Positions 1 through 8,752 of a DNA stretch of 64,000 nucleotides are shown here, in pieces. A program made the position numbers and the translations under genes. The notes under the pieces were generated by a model. It saw only the letters and a list, made by a program, of their open reading frames with translations, did no database searches and was not told the DNA's origin. Source of the DNA: Microbacterium sp. Leaf159 (GTDB lineage: Bacteria; Actinomycetota; Actinomycetes; Actinomycetales; Microbacteriaceae). The stretch's first letter is position 1. Every line of letters begins with the position of its first letter. The stretch lies in the NCBI RefSeq assembly GCF_001423615.1, contig NZ_LMOU01000001.1:1837979-1901978 (forward strand), read 5' to 3'.

Positions 1-1875
1 AGGCGGGGCGGCAGGAGGCGCACCCGGAGGAACATGCGCCGCACTCGGGCCCACATACGGCGGGGGCGGTGTCACCGTCGAGGGTGCGCCCACGGGCGGC
101 ATCGGAGCAGCGCCGAGACCACCGGGCGCGGCCTCGGCGCCTGCTCCGGGATATCCGCCGGGAACCTGCGCGCCCTCGGCATCCGTCACATACTCGCCCC
201 AGCGGTGCGTGTGGTCCCGTGCTGCGGCGGCGACCGCGGCCGAGCTCACACCGTCGAGGAGGAAGAGCGCGTCATCCCGCTCGAGCCCTGACAGGTAGCC
301 GGTGATCAGTCCCTGCACCGAGTGCACCTGGGCGCCTGAGACTCGCTGAGCGCGGTCGATCGGCCCCTGGGAGAGCGAGACGCCCTGCAGCCGGGCGAGC
401 GGGAAGACGGCGAGCTTGCGCCAGACCGTTCCTCTGCGCAGCAGCAGGCCGAACTCGGTGAGGGCGTAGCCGTGCCTCTTCCACGACAGGGGCCTCCGCC
501 ACCACGCCCGACGAGGCATCGTGCGGTACGGATCGCCCTCGACAGGACCGAGGATGCCGTGCTCCCAGACGAGCGGGATGTCGGCGACGGGCGCGTCCGG
601 CAGGATCAGCGCGAGCACGCGTTCGACGTCGGCGCGCTTGCCCACCGGCAGCACGACGTTGAATTGCTGCGCCGAGCCCGAGGACTGCTGTGCCGCACTC
701 TTGCCGCTCATACGGTTGATCTTGATGGTCCACCAGCCGAACGGACGCCACAGCAGCGACTGCGTGACCTCCACGGCGAAGATGCGCCCCGGAGGCAGCG
801 TCTCGGTGACGGTGGTCAGCAGCCCGTAGGTGATCCGCACGCCGTCCGGAGTCGGCGCGATCGAATATCGCAGGGACTTCGAGATCTGCGCCCAGGTGAT
901 GCCGACGACGGCGATGACCATCGGGATTCCGATGCCGAGTGTGATCCCGAGGCCGAGGAAGCCTCCGATCGGGTCGCCGTCGATCAGTGATCCGATCGCG
1001 ACGCCGCCGACCGCGACGCCGAAGATCACGCCGAAGAAGACGACCCAGAGCACGCTCGAGATCAGCTGCGATCCGATCAGACGCCCGGCCGGGATCTTGA
1101 CCACGCTCTCGGGTTCGACATCGGCGAGGTCGACGCCGCCGATCAGACCGTTGACGCCGTCGTTCACGGATCCGACGAGCTGCGCCCTGGCAGACCCGGG
1201 AGCACCGGGAACGGCTCCGGCAGGATTCGCCGGGCGCACTCCGGCTGCCGCATCCGCTGCCGTCTGCCGCGCGGCGCGAGCGCCGGACGCGAGGCGGAGG
1301 ATGTCGGAGCGCACGGACTCGGCGCGAGGCGTGGCGAGGTACTCGAGCTCGACGTTCGAGTCGGTGCCGGCACCCACCACCTCGAGCTTCGCGAGGCCGA
1401 TAATGCGCGCGGGGAACGGACGCGTGAGGTTGACCCCCTGCACCCGATCCAGCGGCGCGCGGCGATGCGAGCGGAAGATGATGCCCTTGCGCACCTCGAC
1501 GTGGTCGCCCGTGATCCTGAACTGCTGGAAACGCCAGATGAACCAGAAGATCCCCACCAGCACGACGACCAGCGCCAGCACACCGAGCAGCACCACGAGG
1601 ATCAGGTTGTTGGCGAGCACCCAGTCGACGGGGTCGCCACCGGTGTAGTCGTCGTAGTGCGCTTCTTCGGGCGTGAAGAGGTCGACGAACCAGGCGATGA
1701 GACGGTCGCGCAGGTTCGCGATCGCGATACCGGCGATGATGATGAGCGCCAGCCCGCCCTTGAACAGCGGGGTGAGCGGATGCATCCGATGCCACTCGCC
1801 GTCGGCGAGGGTCGTCGACTCGGCCCTCGGCTCGACGTTCGCCGCGGGTGGCGACGGGAACTGCTGCTCGCTCAC
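1..1875 (-). CDS. PH domain-containing membrane protein (YdbT-like), 3' end outside window
   Basis: Open for 625 codons from a GTG at 1875 to the window edge, so the C-terminus is missing. The start forms a GTGA overlap with the stop of the preceding PH-domain gene, which decides it. Hydrophobic helices lie near residues 38-56, 88-113 and 265-310. Three bacterial PH-2 type stretches are visible at about 115-195 (HVEVRKGIIFRSHRRAPLDR), 330-400 and 465-540. The visible tail after residue 560 is rich in Pro, Gly and Ala. YdbS/YdbT pairs are membrane proteins of unclear role, linked in Bacillus to resistance against antimicrobial peptides. It is the last visible gene of the ftsH-fol operon. Confidence 0.85.
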   Translation of the reverse strand, partial: MSEQQFPSPPAANVEPRAESTTLADGEWHRMHPLTPLFKGGLALIIIAGIAIANLRDRLIAWFVDLFTPEEAHYDDYTGGDPVDWVLANNLILVVLLGVLALVVVLVGIFWFIWRFQQFRITGDHVEVRKGIIFRSHRRAPLDRVQGVNLTRPFPARIIGLAKLEVVGAGTDSNVELEYLATPRAESVRSDILRLASGARAARQTAADAAAGVRPANPAGAVPGAPGSARAQLVGSVNDGVNGLIGGVDLADVEPESVVKIPAGRLIGSQLISSVLWVVFFGVIFGVAVGGVAIGSLIDGDPIGGFLGLGITLGIGIPMVIAVVGITWAQISKSLRYSIAPTPDGVRITYGLLTTVTETLPPGRIFAVEVTQSLLWRPFGWWTIKINRMSGKSAAQQSSGSAQQFNVVLPVGKRADVERVLALILPDAPVADIPLVWEHGILGPVEGDPYRTMPRRAWWRRPLSWKRHGYALTEFGLLLRRGTVWRKLAVFPLARLQGVSLSQGPIDRAQRVSGAQVHSVQGLITGYLSGLERDDALFLLDGVSSAAVAAAARDHTHRWGEYVTDAEGAQVPGGYPGAGAEAAPGGLGAAPMPPVGAPSTVTPPPPYVGPSAAHVPPGAPPAAPP

Positions 1876-2468
1876 AGGCCCGTCCGGCGGGTCTCGGCCA
1901 CTTCGATGAGTGTGTCGCGCAGGGCCTCGGACGCGGCCTGGGTCAGCCCGGGGATCTGCACACCGGTGGTCGCGGCTGCCGTCACCATCTTGAGCTGCGT
2001 GACCCCGAAGGCGCGGTCGAGCGGCCCCTGAGTGATGTCGACGAGCTGCATGCGCCCGTAGGGCACCGCGATCATGCGCTGCCAGAGGATGCCCTTGCGG
2101 AAGACGATGTCGTCGGCGCGGAGCATGTAGCCGATGGCCTTCGCCTGCCGCGGGAGGATGATCAGCGTGATCAGCGTGATCAGCACGACGACACCCGCGG
2201 GAATCCACACCCACGTCTGGTGCAGGACGAGCGCGAGAACCAGCGCGACGGCCAGCACGAACGCCACGAAGATCACGTTCTGCAGGATCTGCGACACGAC
2301 GTATCGCGGCGAGATCTGGTGCCAGCTTCCGTCGAGCTCCAGCCTCGCCTCGCTGCGAGCGGTGCGCAGCTCGGAGTACGTGCCCTGGTCGAGAGACTCG
2401 AGGTCAGTGACCTCCGCCGAGTTCAGCGGGGCCGGGATCCCCGGCTCGATCTCTGGGTTCTGAGTCAT
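1872..2468 (-). CDS. PH domain-containing membrane protein (YdbS-like)
   Basis: 198-residue protein with two adjacent membrane helices at about residues 62-100 (LVLALVLHQTWVWIPAGVVV region) followed by one bacterial PH-2 domain (residues 100-180, with FRKGILWQRMIAVPYGRMQL and GPLDRAFGVTQLKM). This is the usual short partner of the larger three-PH-domain protein encoded immediately downstream with a 4-bp overlap. Its 5' end lies 65 bp inside the preceding DUF3180 gene in another frame, so translation is probably coupled. Molecular function is unknown; a membrane-associated complex of the two PH proteins is inferred. Confidence 0.85.
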   Translation of the reverse strand: MTQNPEIEPGIPAPLNSAEVTDLESLDQGTYSELRTARSEARLELDGSWHQISPRYVVSQILQNVIFVAFVLAVALVLALVLHQTWVWIPAGVVVLITLITLIILPRQAKAIGYMLRADDIVFRKGILWQRMIAVPYGRMQLVDITQGPLDRAFGVTQLKMVTAAATTGVQIPGLTQAASEALRDTLIEVAETRRTGL

Positions 2469-2904
2469 CAGGATCCTTCGGAAGTATGCAGAACTGTTCG
2501 GCGATGAGCGCGGCGACCACGAGCACGATCGCGCTTCCGATCAGTGCCAGCATCGCCACAGTCGACCCTACCGGGGGATCGACTGGCCTCGACAGGAGGA
2601 ACACCAGAAGCCCCGCTCCGAAGCCCGCCATGATCGCGCCCACGAGGCTCGACGCCCGGGCGAGGGTCACGGCACGGGTCGCGCGGAACGGGTCGATGCG
2701 GATGCCCTGGCGCACGCTCGAACGCACCGGCCAGGCGACGCCGAGCGACGCGGCGGCGATGAGCAGAAGCAGCACGGGCAGCAGAAGCGACGGAGTGAAC
2801 GTCGTGCGCCCCATGGCGGTGAGCATGTGGTCGAGCACGTATCCCGCGGCCCCGGCGAGGAGAGCGAGGACGACGAGCAGCCCGACAGAGGTGCGCTTCA
2901 TCAC
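2404..2904 (-). CDS. DUF3180 family membrane protein
   Basis: 166-residue protein with four predicted membrane helices (about residues 6-24, 40-60, 85-108, 116-138) and a short polar tail. Size, topology and place right after folK fit the DUF3180 family that sits in actinobacterial fol operons; the family has no known function. The start is GTG at 2904 (GTGA overlap with the folK stop) or the adjacent ATG at 2901 (TGATG); both give essentially the same protein. The 3' end overlaps the next gene by 65 bp, an unusually long same-strand overlap. Confidence 0.8.
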   Translation of the reverse strand: MMKRTSVGLLVVLALLAGAAGYVLDHMLTAMGRTTFTPSLLLPVLLLLIAAASLGVAWPVRSSVRQGIRIDPFRATRAVTLARASSLVGAIMAGFGAGLLVFLLSRPVDPPVGSTVAMLALIGSAIVLVVAALIAEQFCILPKDPDDSEPRDRAGDPGPAELGGGH

Positions 2905-3437
2905 TGCTCCGAGGTATGCAAGCGCGCGACGAGGTCCGCCACGCGGCCGCGGCCCGGCAGCTCGGCATCGGCATCGAGTTCGAGCCAGGGCTCGAGCACG
3001 AACAGCCGCTCGAACGCCCGCGGATGCGGCAGCTGCAGGCGCTCGTCGTCGGAGGCCTCATCGCCGTAGGCGATCAGATCGAGGTCGAGTGTCCGGTCGC
3101 CCCAGCGCTCGTGGCGCTCCCTGCCGTGCTCGTCCTCGATCGCGTGCAGCATCCCGAGGAGGATCGACGGTGCGAGGCGCGTCGTCACGAGAGCCACGGC
3201 GTTGACGTATCCGGGGGCATCGGGGTCGGGGCCGTCGAGACGCAATGCGACCGTCTCGACGAGCGGAGACAGACGGACGTCGCTGACGAGGGGCAGCCGC
3301 GCGATGCGCTCGGCCGCTGCGCGGATCGTACGCTCACGGTCGCCGAGGTTCGCCCCGAAGGCGACCACGGCCACCGCGTCCTCCCTGCCGGGGCGCGGGC
3401 CGGGGATGCTCGGCGGGTTCGCCAGGTTGCGGCTCAT
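2901..3437 (-). CDS. folK: 2-amino-4-hydroxy-6-hydroxymethyldihydropteridine pyrophosphokinase
   Basis: 178 residues. HPPK transfers pyrophosphate from ATP to 6-hydroxymethyl-dihydropterin, the step before dihydropteroate synthase in folate synthesis. The family signatures are clear: FGANLGDRERTIRAA near the N-terminus, RWGDRTLDLDLIAYGDE (residues ~110-128, carrying the Mg-binding Asp pair) and LPHPRAFERLFVLEPW. The start ATG overlaps the folB stop by 4 bp, so the two are translationally coupled. It sits between folB and DUF3180 in the fol operon. Length is normal for the family. Confidence 0.95.
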   Translation of the reverse strand: MSRNLANPPSIPGPRPGREDAVAVVAFGANLGDRERTIRAAAERIARLPLVSDVRLSPLVETVALRLDGPDPDAPGYVNAVALVTTRLAPSILLGMLHAIEDEHGRERHERWGDRTLDLDLIAYGDEASDDERLQLPHPRAFERLFVLEPWLELDADAELPGRGRVADLVARLHTSEQ

Positions 3438-3826
3438 CGCGAGAACTCCACGGCCGAGTGCTTCTGCGCGCGGTGCACCGTCACCGCGACGTCGCCGAAG
3501 GTCAGGGCGATCGGGGCGTGCGGCTTGTGCACCGTCACCGTGACGGCGTGCACGCGGGAATCGGCCAGAGTGACGTCGGCGATGCGCTCCGCCAGCGTCT
3601 CGATGAGGTTGACGGGCTCTCCCCCGACCACGGCAGCCACCTTCTCGGCGAGTTCACCGTAGTGCACGGTGTCGGCGACGTCGTCGGATGCCGCGGCCTC
3701 ACGCAGCGGCATCATCAGGCGGAGATCGATCGTGAACTCCTGACCGTTCTCGCGCTCATGGTCGTAGACGCCGTGCCGGCCGAAGACGGTGAGTCCTGTC
3801 AGGACGATCTCATCCAGGAAATCCAT
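3434..3826 (-). CDS. folB: Dihydroneopterin aldolase
   Basis: 130 residues. Converts 7,8-dihydroneopterin to 6-hydroxymethyl-dihydropterin and glycolaldehyde. Visible hallmarks are the N-terminal LTGLTVFGRHGVYDHERENG with its conserved Glu, VHYGELAEKVAAVV, LIETLAERIA, and the C-terminal VTVHKPHAPI containing the catalytic Lys. An upstream in-frame extension exists to 3910, but the ATG at 3826 has a good GGAGGT ribosome-binding site 6 nt upstream and gives the family N-terminus, so it is preferred. It lies 4 bp after the folP stop and overlaps folK by 4 bp. Confidence 0.93.
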   Translation of the reverse strand: MDFLDEIVLTGLTVFGRHGVYDHERENGQEFTIDLRLMMPLREAAASDDVADTVHYGELAEKVAAVVGGEPVNLIETLAERIADVTLADSRVHAVTVTVHKPHAPIALTFGDVAVTVHRAQKHSAVEFSR

Positions 3827-3830
3827 GGTC

Positions 3831-4634
3831 CTACCTCCCCTCCCAGGCGTGGGTGATGGCGAGAGCATCGCGGGTGGCACCGACATCGTGCACCCGCACG
3901 GCCCACACACCCGCTCGCGCGGCGAGTGCGCTGGTCACCGCGGTCGCGAGATCGCGTCGCGCTTCCGAGACCTCCGTGGCGTCGACTCCGATGGTCTCCG
4001 CGAGGAATCTCTTGCGCGACGTGCCGATGAGCACCCGCGGCCCGAGGGCCACGATCTCGTCGAGTCCACGCAGGACGCCCCAATTCTGGCCGCCCTGCTT
4101 CGAGAACCCGATGCCCGGATCGAGGATCAGCCGAGACGGCGCGATCCCGGATGCCGCGGCTTCGCCCATCCGCTCCTGCAGCTCCCCGGCCACCTCGCGA
4201 GCGGTACGACGGTAGATCGCGTTCGCGTACATGTCGTCGGGAGCGTCGCGCCAATGCCCGATCGCGTAGTCGGCGCCGGATTCGGCGACCGCCGCGCGCA
4301 TGTCGGGGTCGGCCAGACCGCCCGACACATCGTTCACGATCCGCGCCCCCGCTCGCACCGCTGCGGCGGCGGTCGAGGCGTTGAGGGTGTCGATGCTGAC
4401 CGGAGCGCCCTCGGCGACCAGCCGCTCGATCACCGGCAGCACACGCCGCTGCTCCTCCGCCGCTCCCACGCGCTCGGCGCCCGGTCGGGTCGATTCACCG
4501 CCGATGTCGAGCACCGTGGCACCGTCTGCCCGCAGCTGCAGACCGTGCGCGACCGCCCGGTCGGCGTCGAAGTACCGCCCGCCGTCGCTGAACGAGTCGG
4601 GCGTGATGTTGACGATGCCCCAGATTCCGGTCAT
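3831..4634 (-). CDS. folP: Dihydropteroate synthase
   Basis: 267 residues. Condenses 6-hydroxymethyl-dihydropterin pyrophosphate with p-aminobenzoate; the sulfonamide target. TIM-barrel signatures are complete: GIVNITPDSFSDGG at the N-terminus, LDIGGESTRPGAE (residues ~43-55), VSIDTLNA, IVNDVSGG, LILDPGIGFSKQGGQN and LIGTSRKRFL with the pterin-binding Lys/Arg region. The short N-terminus (ITPDSF begins at residue 10) is typical. The start ATG overlaps the folE stop by 4 bp. Confidence 0.96.
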   Translation of the reverse strand: MTGIWGIVNITPDSFSDGGRYFDADRAVAHGLQLRADGATVLDIGGESTRPGAERVGAAEEQRRVLPVIERLVAEGAPVSIDTLNASTAAAAVRAGARIVNDVSGGLADPDMRAAVAESGADYAIGHWRDAPDDMYANAIYRRTAREVAGELQERMGEAAASGIAPSRLILDPGIGFSKQGGQNWGVLRGLDEIVALGPRVLIGTSRKRFLAETIGVDATEVSEARRDLATAVTSALAARAGVWAVRVHDVGATRDALAITHAWEGR

Positions 4635-5233
4635 GAGTGCGCCGACCCGGTCGAAGCGCCGATCAGCGCGATGAGCTCGGCTCGAGCGACCGCATCCGTG
4701 TACTCACCGCGGGCGGCGATCGTCAGGGTCGATGCCTCGGGCTGGCGTCCGCCGCGCATCGTGACGCAGCCGTGGCTCGCGTCGAGCACGACCAGCACCC
4801 CGCGGGTGTCGAGGTGCTCGGCGATCGTGTCGGCGATCTGCTCGCCGAGTCGCTCCTGCACCTGCGGCCGAGCGGCGAGGGTCTCGACCACCCGCACGAG
4901 CGCGCCCAGACCGACGACCTGCTCGCCCGGAAGATAGGCGATGTGCGCCCGCCCCGCGAACGGCAGCAGGTGGTGTTCGCACACCGACCGGAACCGGATG
5001 TCTCGCAGCAGCACCGCGCCGGACGGCAGCGTGTCGGGCGCAGGACCGCGGGCGACGCTGATCGTGTGCGCGAGGGGTGCCGCGGCATCCTCACCGACTC
5101 CGGCGAAGAACTCCGCGTACAGCTCACCCATGCGCGAGGGAGTCTGCTTGAGGCCCGGGCGATCCGGATCCTCCCCGATCGCCTCGAGCAGCTCTCGTGT
5201 CAGTCGCTCGACACGTGCACGGTCGACGGACAC
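4631..5233 (-). CDS. folE: GTP cyclohydrolase I
   Basis: 200 residues. Opens the folate branch by converting GTP to dihydroneopterin triphosphate. Zinc ligands and active site are visible: VCEHHLLPF (about residues 85-93) and SHGCVTMRG (about 156-164), plus QERLGEQIADTI between them. It starts with GTG 3 bp after the ftsH stop, so ftsH and the fol genes form one transcription unit. No paralogue or fusion is seen. The pathway from folE through folK is complete in the window except for the phosphatase step and the later dihydrofolate synthase and reductase. Confidence 0.96.
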   Translation of the reverse strand: MSVDRARVERLTRELLEAIGEDPDRPGLKQTPSRMGELYAEFFAGVGEDAAAPLAHTISVARGPAPDTLPSGAVLLRDIRFRSVCEHHLLPFAGRAHIAYLPGEQVVGLGALVRVVETLAARPQVQERLGEQIADTIAEHLDTRGVLVVLDASHGCVTMRGGRQPEASTLTIAARGEYTDAVARAELIALIGASTGSAHS

Positions 5234-5236
5234 GGG

Positions 5237-7237
5237 TCAGGCCGTCGCGGGTCGTGCCTGACCGGCGTTCGCGGATCCCTGCTGCGTACGCGTGGCCGCC
5301 GACGGAGCCTCGACCGATGCGGCGAGCGAGACGTCCTTCTTCGGGACCTCGATCGGAGGTCGCTTCGACACCGGACGGGCCTCGCTGGAGAGCCAGAGCG
5401 GACGCTCGGGGAGCTTCTTCACCTCGGTGAAGATCTCGGCGATCTGGTTGTGATCGAGGGTCTCCTCCTCGAGCAGGGCCAGGGCGAGCCTGTCGAGGAT
5501 GTCGCGGTTGGCGCTGATGACCTCGTAGGCCTCGTTGTGGGCCTGCTCGATGAGCGCGCGCACCTCGGCATCCACCCGCTCGGCGACCTTCTCGGAGTAC
5601 TCGCGGCCGCGACCCATGTCGCGCGCGACGAACATGTCTCCACCCTCGGAGCCGAGCTTGACCGGCCCCACCTGGGTGGTCATGCCGTATTCGATGACCA
5701 TCTTGCGGGCGATCGACGTCGCCTTCTCGATGTCGTTCGATGCGCCCGTGGTCGGGTCATGGAAGATGATCTCCTCGGCGACACGGCCACCCATGGCGTA
5801 CGTGAGCTGGTCCTGCAGCTCGTTGCGCGTGACGGAGTACTTGTCGTCGAGCGGCAGCACCATCGTGTAGCCGAGAGCCTTGCCACGAGGCAGGATCGTG
5901 ATCTTCGTCACGGGGTCGGTGTAGTTCATCGCCGCCGCTGCGAGAGCGTGCCCACCCTCGTGGTACGCGGTGATGAGCTTCTCCTTGTCCTTCATGACGC
6001 GGGTGCGGCGCTGAGGACCGGCGATCACGCGGTCGATGGCCTCGTCGAGGGCGCGGTTGTCGACCAGCTGCGCGTTCGAGCGAGCGGTCAGCAGGGCGGC
6101 CTCGTTGAGCACGTTCGCGAGATCGGCTCCCGTGAAGCCGGGGGTCTTGCGGGCGACGACCTCGAGGTCGACGCTCTTCGACAGCGGCTTGCCCTTGCTG
6201 TGTACCTCGAGGATCTTCTGGCGACCGCGCAGGTCGGGGGCGTCGACGCCGATCTGGCGGTCGAAGCGACCGGGGCGGAGCAGCGCAGGGTCGAGGATGT
6301 CGGGACGGTTCGTCGCCGCGATCACGATGACGTTCGCGTTCGGGTCGAAGCCGTCCATCTCGACGAGCATCTGGTTGAGCGTCTGCTCTCGCTCGTCGTT
6401 TCCGCCGCCCATACCGGCACCGCGGTGACGACCGACGGCGTCGATCTCATCGATGAAGATGATCGCGGGAGAGTTCTCCTTGGCCACGTTGAACAGGTCG
6501 CGCACTCGGGATGCACCGACGCCGACGAACATCTCGACGAAGTCCGAACCGGAGATCGAGTAGAACGGCGCTCCGGCTTCGCCGGCGACGGCGCGGGCGA
6601 GCAGCGTCTTTCCGGTTCCGGGAGGGCCGTACAGCAGCACGCCCTTCGGGATGCGGGCGCCGATCGCCTGGAACTTGGCCGGATCCTGCAGGAACTCCTT
6701 GATCTCGTGGAGCTCCTCGATCGCCTCGTCGGCACCGGCGACGTCGGCGAAGGTGACCGTCGGAGTCTCCTTGTTGACGAGCTTGGCCTTGGACTTGCCG
6801 AACTGCATGACCTTGCCGCCGCCGCCCTGCATCGACGACAGCAGCCACCAGAACAGCAGGCCGAGCAGCACGAGGGGAAGAAGAAGGGAGAGGATGCCGT
6901 CGAACCAGGTCGCGCGCGGAACGGCGTCGTTGAAGCCGTCCTTCGGGTCGGCGTCGTTGATCGCCTTGACGACCTCGTCGGCACGGGCGTCGACGTAGTA
7001 GAACTGCACGTTCTCGGAGCCCTCGAACGCCTTCGACAGAGTCATGTCGACCCGCTGGTCGCCGTCGGTGTTGACGACCTCGGTGACGGACTCGCCGGCG
7101 AGCAGCTTCAGACCCTCCTGGGTCGTGATCTGCTTGGGCGCGCCGAGGTTCGAGATCAGAAGGAAGCCGCCGAACAGCAGCAGGCCGATCAGGGCGACGT
7201 AGATCAGCGGATTCCGCGTGAGCTTCTTGACATCCAT
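5237..7237 (-). CDS. ftsH: ATP-dependent zinc metalloprotease FtsH
   Basis: 666 residues; membrane-anchored hexameric AAA+ protease that degrades damaged membrane proteins and short-lived regulators. Two N-terminal helices (residues ~10-30 and ~110-135) flank a short extracytoplasmic domain. Walker A is GPPGTGKT (~204-211), Walker B is IIFIDEID (~259), the second region of homology contains [19 protein letters not shown], and the zinc site is HEGGH (~424) with a distal acidic ligand further on. The C-terminal ~40 residues are a low-complexity extension. A -10-like TACGCT lies about 10 bp upstream of the ATG; folE follows after 3 bp. Confidence 0.97.
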   Translation of the reverse strand: MDVKKLTRNPLIYVALIGLLLFGGFLLISNLGAPKQITTQEGLKLLAGESVTEVVNTDGDQRVDMTLSKAFEGSENVQFYYVDARADEVVKAINDADPKDGFNDAVPRATWFDGILSLLLPLVLLGLLFWWLLSSMQGGGGKVMQFGKSKAKLVNKETPTVTFADVAGADEAIEELHEIKEFLQDPAKFQAIGARIPKGVLLYGPPGTGKTLLARAVAGEAGAPFYSISGSDFVEMFVGVGASRVRDLFNVAKENSPAIIFIDEIDAVGRHRGAGMGGGNDEREQTLNQMLVEMDGFDPNANVIVIAATNRPDILDPALLRPGRFDRQIGVDAPDLRGRQKILEVHSKGKPLSKSVDLEVVARKTPGFTGADLANVLNEAALLTARSNAQLVDNRALDEAIDRVIAGPQRRTRVMKDKEKLITAYHEGGHALAAAAMNYTDPVTKITILPRGKALGYTMVLPLDDKYSVTRNELQDQLTYAMGGRVAEEIIFHDPTTGASNDIEKATSIARKMVIEYGMTTQVGPVKLGSEGGDMFVARDMGRGREYSEKVAERVDAEVRALIEQAHNEAYEVISANRDILDRLALALLEEETLDHNQIAEIFTEVKKLPERPLWLSSEARPVSKRPPIEVPKKDVSLAASVEAPSAATRTQQGSANAGQARPATA

Positions 7238-7246
7238 GGTCGGATC

Positions 7247-7252
7247 AGCGTA
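7247..7252 (-). promoter_or_regulatory. -10 element for the ftsH-fol operon
   Basis: On the minus strand TACGCT ends 9 nt before the ftsH ATG, which predicts a transcript start only 2-3 nt upstream of the start codon. The same hexamer is used with 6-nt spacing in front of the AEC transporter gene at 16662. No convincing -35 box is seen. Confidence 0.45.
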
Positions 7253-7290
7253 TCGCGCGTGCCCTAGGTGGCCGCTGTGCGTTCACCCAC

Positions 7291-7306
7291 GGCGTATCGG
7301 TACGCC
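7291..7306 (-). terminator. Hairpin downstream of hpt
   Basis: Perfect 6-bp inverted repeat GGCGTA / TACGCC around TCGG in the gap between hpt and ftsH. It could stop hpt transcription before the ftsH promoter. No T-tract follows, as is common in this genome. Confidence 0.4.
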
Positions 7307-7350
7307 GCCCAGGTCATTGGGCGAGGAGTCTGCGACGAGACGAAGCGGGC

Positions 7351-7902
7351 TCAGCTGTAGACGTGCGGTGCCAGCACCGCGACATCGCGGAGGTTGCGGT
7401 AGCGCTCGTCGTAGTCGAGGCCGTAGCCCACGACGAAGTCGGTGGGGATGTCGAAGCCGACGTACTTGCAGTCGATGACGACCTTCGCGGCCTCCGGCTT
7501 GCGCAGCAGCGCCAGCACCTCGATCGACTCCGCACCGCGGGACTCGAAGTTCTCGAGCAGCCAGCTGAGGGTGAGGCCGGAGTCGATGATGTCCTCGACG
7601 ATCAGCACGTGCTTGCCGTTCAGATCGGTGTCGAGGTCCTTGCGGATCTGCACGACACCGCTCGACTTCGTGCTCGCACCGTAGCTCGAGACGGCCATCC
7701 AGTCCATCGGCGCGTGGAAGGGCAGCGCGCGGGCGAAATCGGCCATGACCATGACCGCACCCTTGAGAACTCCGACGAGCACGAGCTCCTTGCCCTCGTA
7801 GTCGGCGGCGACCTGAGTCGCGAGCTCGTCGAGCTTCGCGATGATCTCCTCCTCGGTGACGAGGATCTGGGCAAGGTCGTCCTGGATTTCCGCGGCGCGC
7901 AT
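7351..7902 (-). CDS. hpt: Hypoxanthine phosphoribosyltransferase
   Basis: 183 residues; purine salvage enzyme forming IMP/GMP from hypoxanthine/guanine and PRPP. The PRPP-binding motif VLIVEDIIDSGLTL is at residues ~98-111 and the purine-contacting region CKYVGFDIPTDFVVGYGLDY near 145-163. In many actinobacteria hpt directly follows tilS and precedes ftsH; here tilS is 3 kb away and a type VII-like operon lies between. A -10 TAACAT sits exactly 6 nt before the ATG, so the mRNA is probably leaderless. Confidence 0.96.
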   Translation of the reverse strand: MRAAEIQDDLAQILVTEEEIIAKLDELATQVAADYEGKELVLVGVLKGAVMVMADFARALPFHAPMDWMAVSSYGASTKSSGVVQIRKDLDTDLNGKHVLIVEDIIDSGLTLSWLLENFESRGAESIEVLALLRKPEAAKVVIDCKYVGFDIPTDFVVGYGLDYDERYRNLRDVAVLAPHVYS

Positions 7903-7908
7903 GGATCG

Positions 7909-7914
7909 ATGTTA
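7909..7914 (-). promoter_or_regulatory. Leaderless-type -10 element for hpt
   Basis: TAACAT on the minus strand followed by 6 nt and the hpt ATG. No ribosome-binding site precedes the ATG. This is one of ten genes in the window with the same -10/6-nt/start-codon geometry. Confidence 0.6.
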
Positions 7915-7946
7915 CGTCGTCGGACGGCCACCACCACAACCGGGCG

Positions 7947-7962
7947 GCGTGCCGGTGCACGC
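7947..7962 (-). terminator. Hairpin after the lipoprotein gene
   Basis: Inverted repeat GCGTGC / GCACGC around a 4-nt loop, 21-36 nt past the lipoprotein stop and upstream of the hpt promoter. Likely ends the type VII-like operon; no T-run. Confidence 0.4.
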
Positions 7963-7982
7963 ACCCGTCCGGGCGGTGTGCG

Positions 7983-8432
7983 TCAGCTGCAGGTGAGCGT
8001 GCCCGAGAGCGTGGCGGCCTCGTCGACGATGCCGAGGATGTCGAGGTCGGCGCCCTGTTCGACGACCGATCCTTCGAAGCCGTCGAACGTGACCGAGTCG
8101 CCGTCCGGCTCGGCGCCGCCGCTGCTCACGAACCAGCGGTCGTCTTCGAGGTGGATCGCGACGGTCGCCTGACCGTCGAGGATCGAGATCGTCACCGCCG
8201 CGCGCCCCTCGACGTCACCGCCCCCGATGAATGTGCGGAGCCCCTGGGCCTCCGAGCAGCGAAGGCCGTCGACCGCGATCTCCGCGTTCGACGTCGCCCC
8301 GTCCTCCGAGTAGGAGATCGAGATGCTCTGCGGATCGGACTCCGCTGCAGGTGCGCATCCGGTCGCCGAGACCGCGACGAGCAACCCGGCGGCCAGGACC
8401 GTGGCGAGCCGCATCGACGCCACCCGCCTCAT
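7983..8432 (-). CDS. Putative lipoprotein
   Basis: 149 residues with a lipoprotein signal peptide: positive start, hydrophobic stretch and lipobox VSATGC (Cys ~26). The mature part is acidic with no recognised enzymatic motif; a second Cys near residue 60 and the penultimate Cys could form a disulfide. It resembles small mycobacterial-type surface lipoproteins only in outline. Last gene of a four-gene operon starting with a WXG100 protein; its start overlaps the preceding gene by 4 bp. Function unknown; an envelope partner or protective protein for the secreted products is a guess. Confidence 0.75.
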   Translation of the reverse strand: MRRVASMRLATVLAAGLLVAVSATGCAPAAESDPQSISISYSEDGATSNAEIAVDGLRCSEAQGLRTFIGGGDVEGRAAVTISILDGQATVAIHLEDDRWFVSSGGAEPDGDSVTFDGFEGSVVEQGADLDILGIVDEAATLSGTLTCS

Positions 8433-8752
8433 CGCTCCTCCGCCGGCCGGAACCGCTTCATCATCTCGGCTCGCTGTTCAGGAGTCATCTGACGCACCTC
8501 GTCCTGCACCCGCTCGTTCAACGCCGTCATCCGGGCCTTGATCTCGGGCGAGTCGAAGAGCTGCTGGATCGTCGCCCGTCCGTTCAGCACGGATTCCACC
8601 GATCGGCGCATCGAGTCGTCCTGCGCCGACTCCCTCAGCTGCCGCAGGGCCTCGCGCGCCTTCCGATCCTGCTCGGAGCCGACGGCGAAAGACCCGAAGA
8701 TGGGCTGGTCCTCTGCGTCTCGCGGGCCAGAGCCCCGTGAATCCTGAGTCAT
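8429..8752 (-). CDS. Small helical charged protein of type VII-like operon
   Basis: 107 residues, no membrane segment, no signal peptide, no Cys. It is rich in Gln, Glu, Arg and Met and predicted mostly helical, with QMTPEQRAEMMKRF near the C-terminus. I do not recognise the family. 4-bp overlaps with both neighbours place it firmly in the WXG100 operon. A chaperone, immunity or secretion-adaptor role would fit the context but nothing in the sequence proves it. Confidence 0.7.
   Translation of the reverse strand: MTQDSRGSGPRDAEDQPIFGSFAVGSEQDRKAREALRQLRESAQDDSMRRSVESVLNGRATIQQLFDSPEIKARMTALNERVQDEVRQMTPEQRAEMMKRFRPAEER

Noticed and set aside
4637-7267. Plus-strand frame open for 876 codons across folE and ftsH
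   Set aside because: Antisense to two conserved genes; its composition follows their third codon positions.
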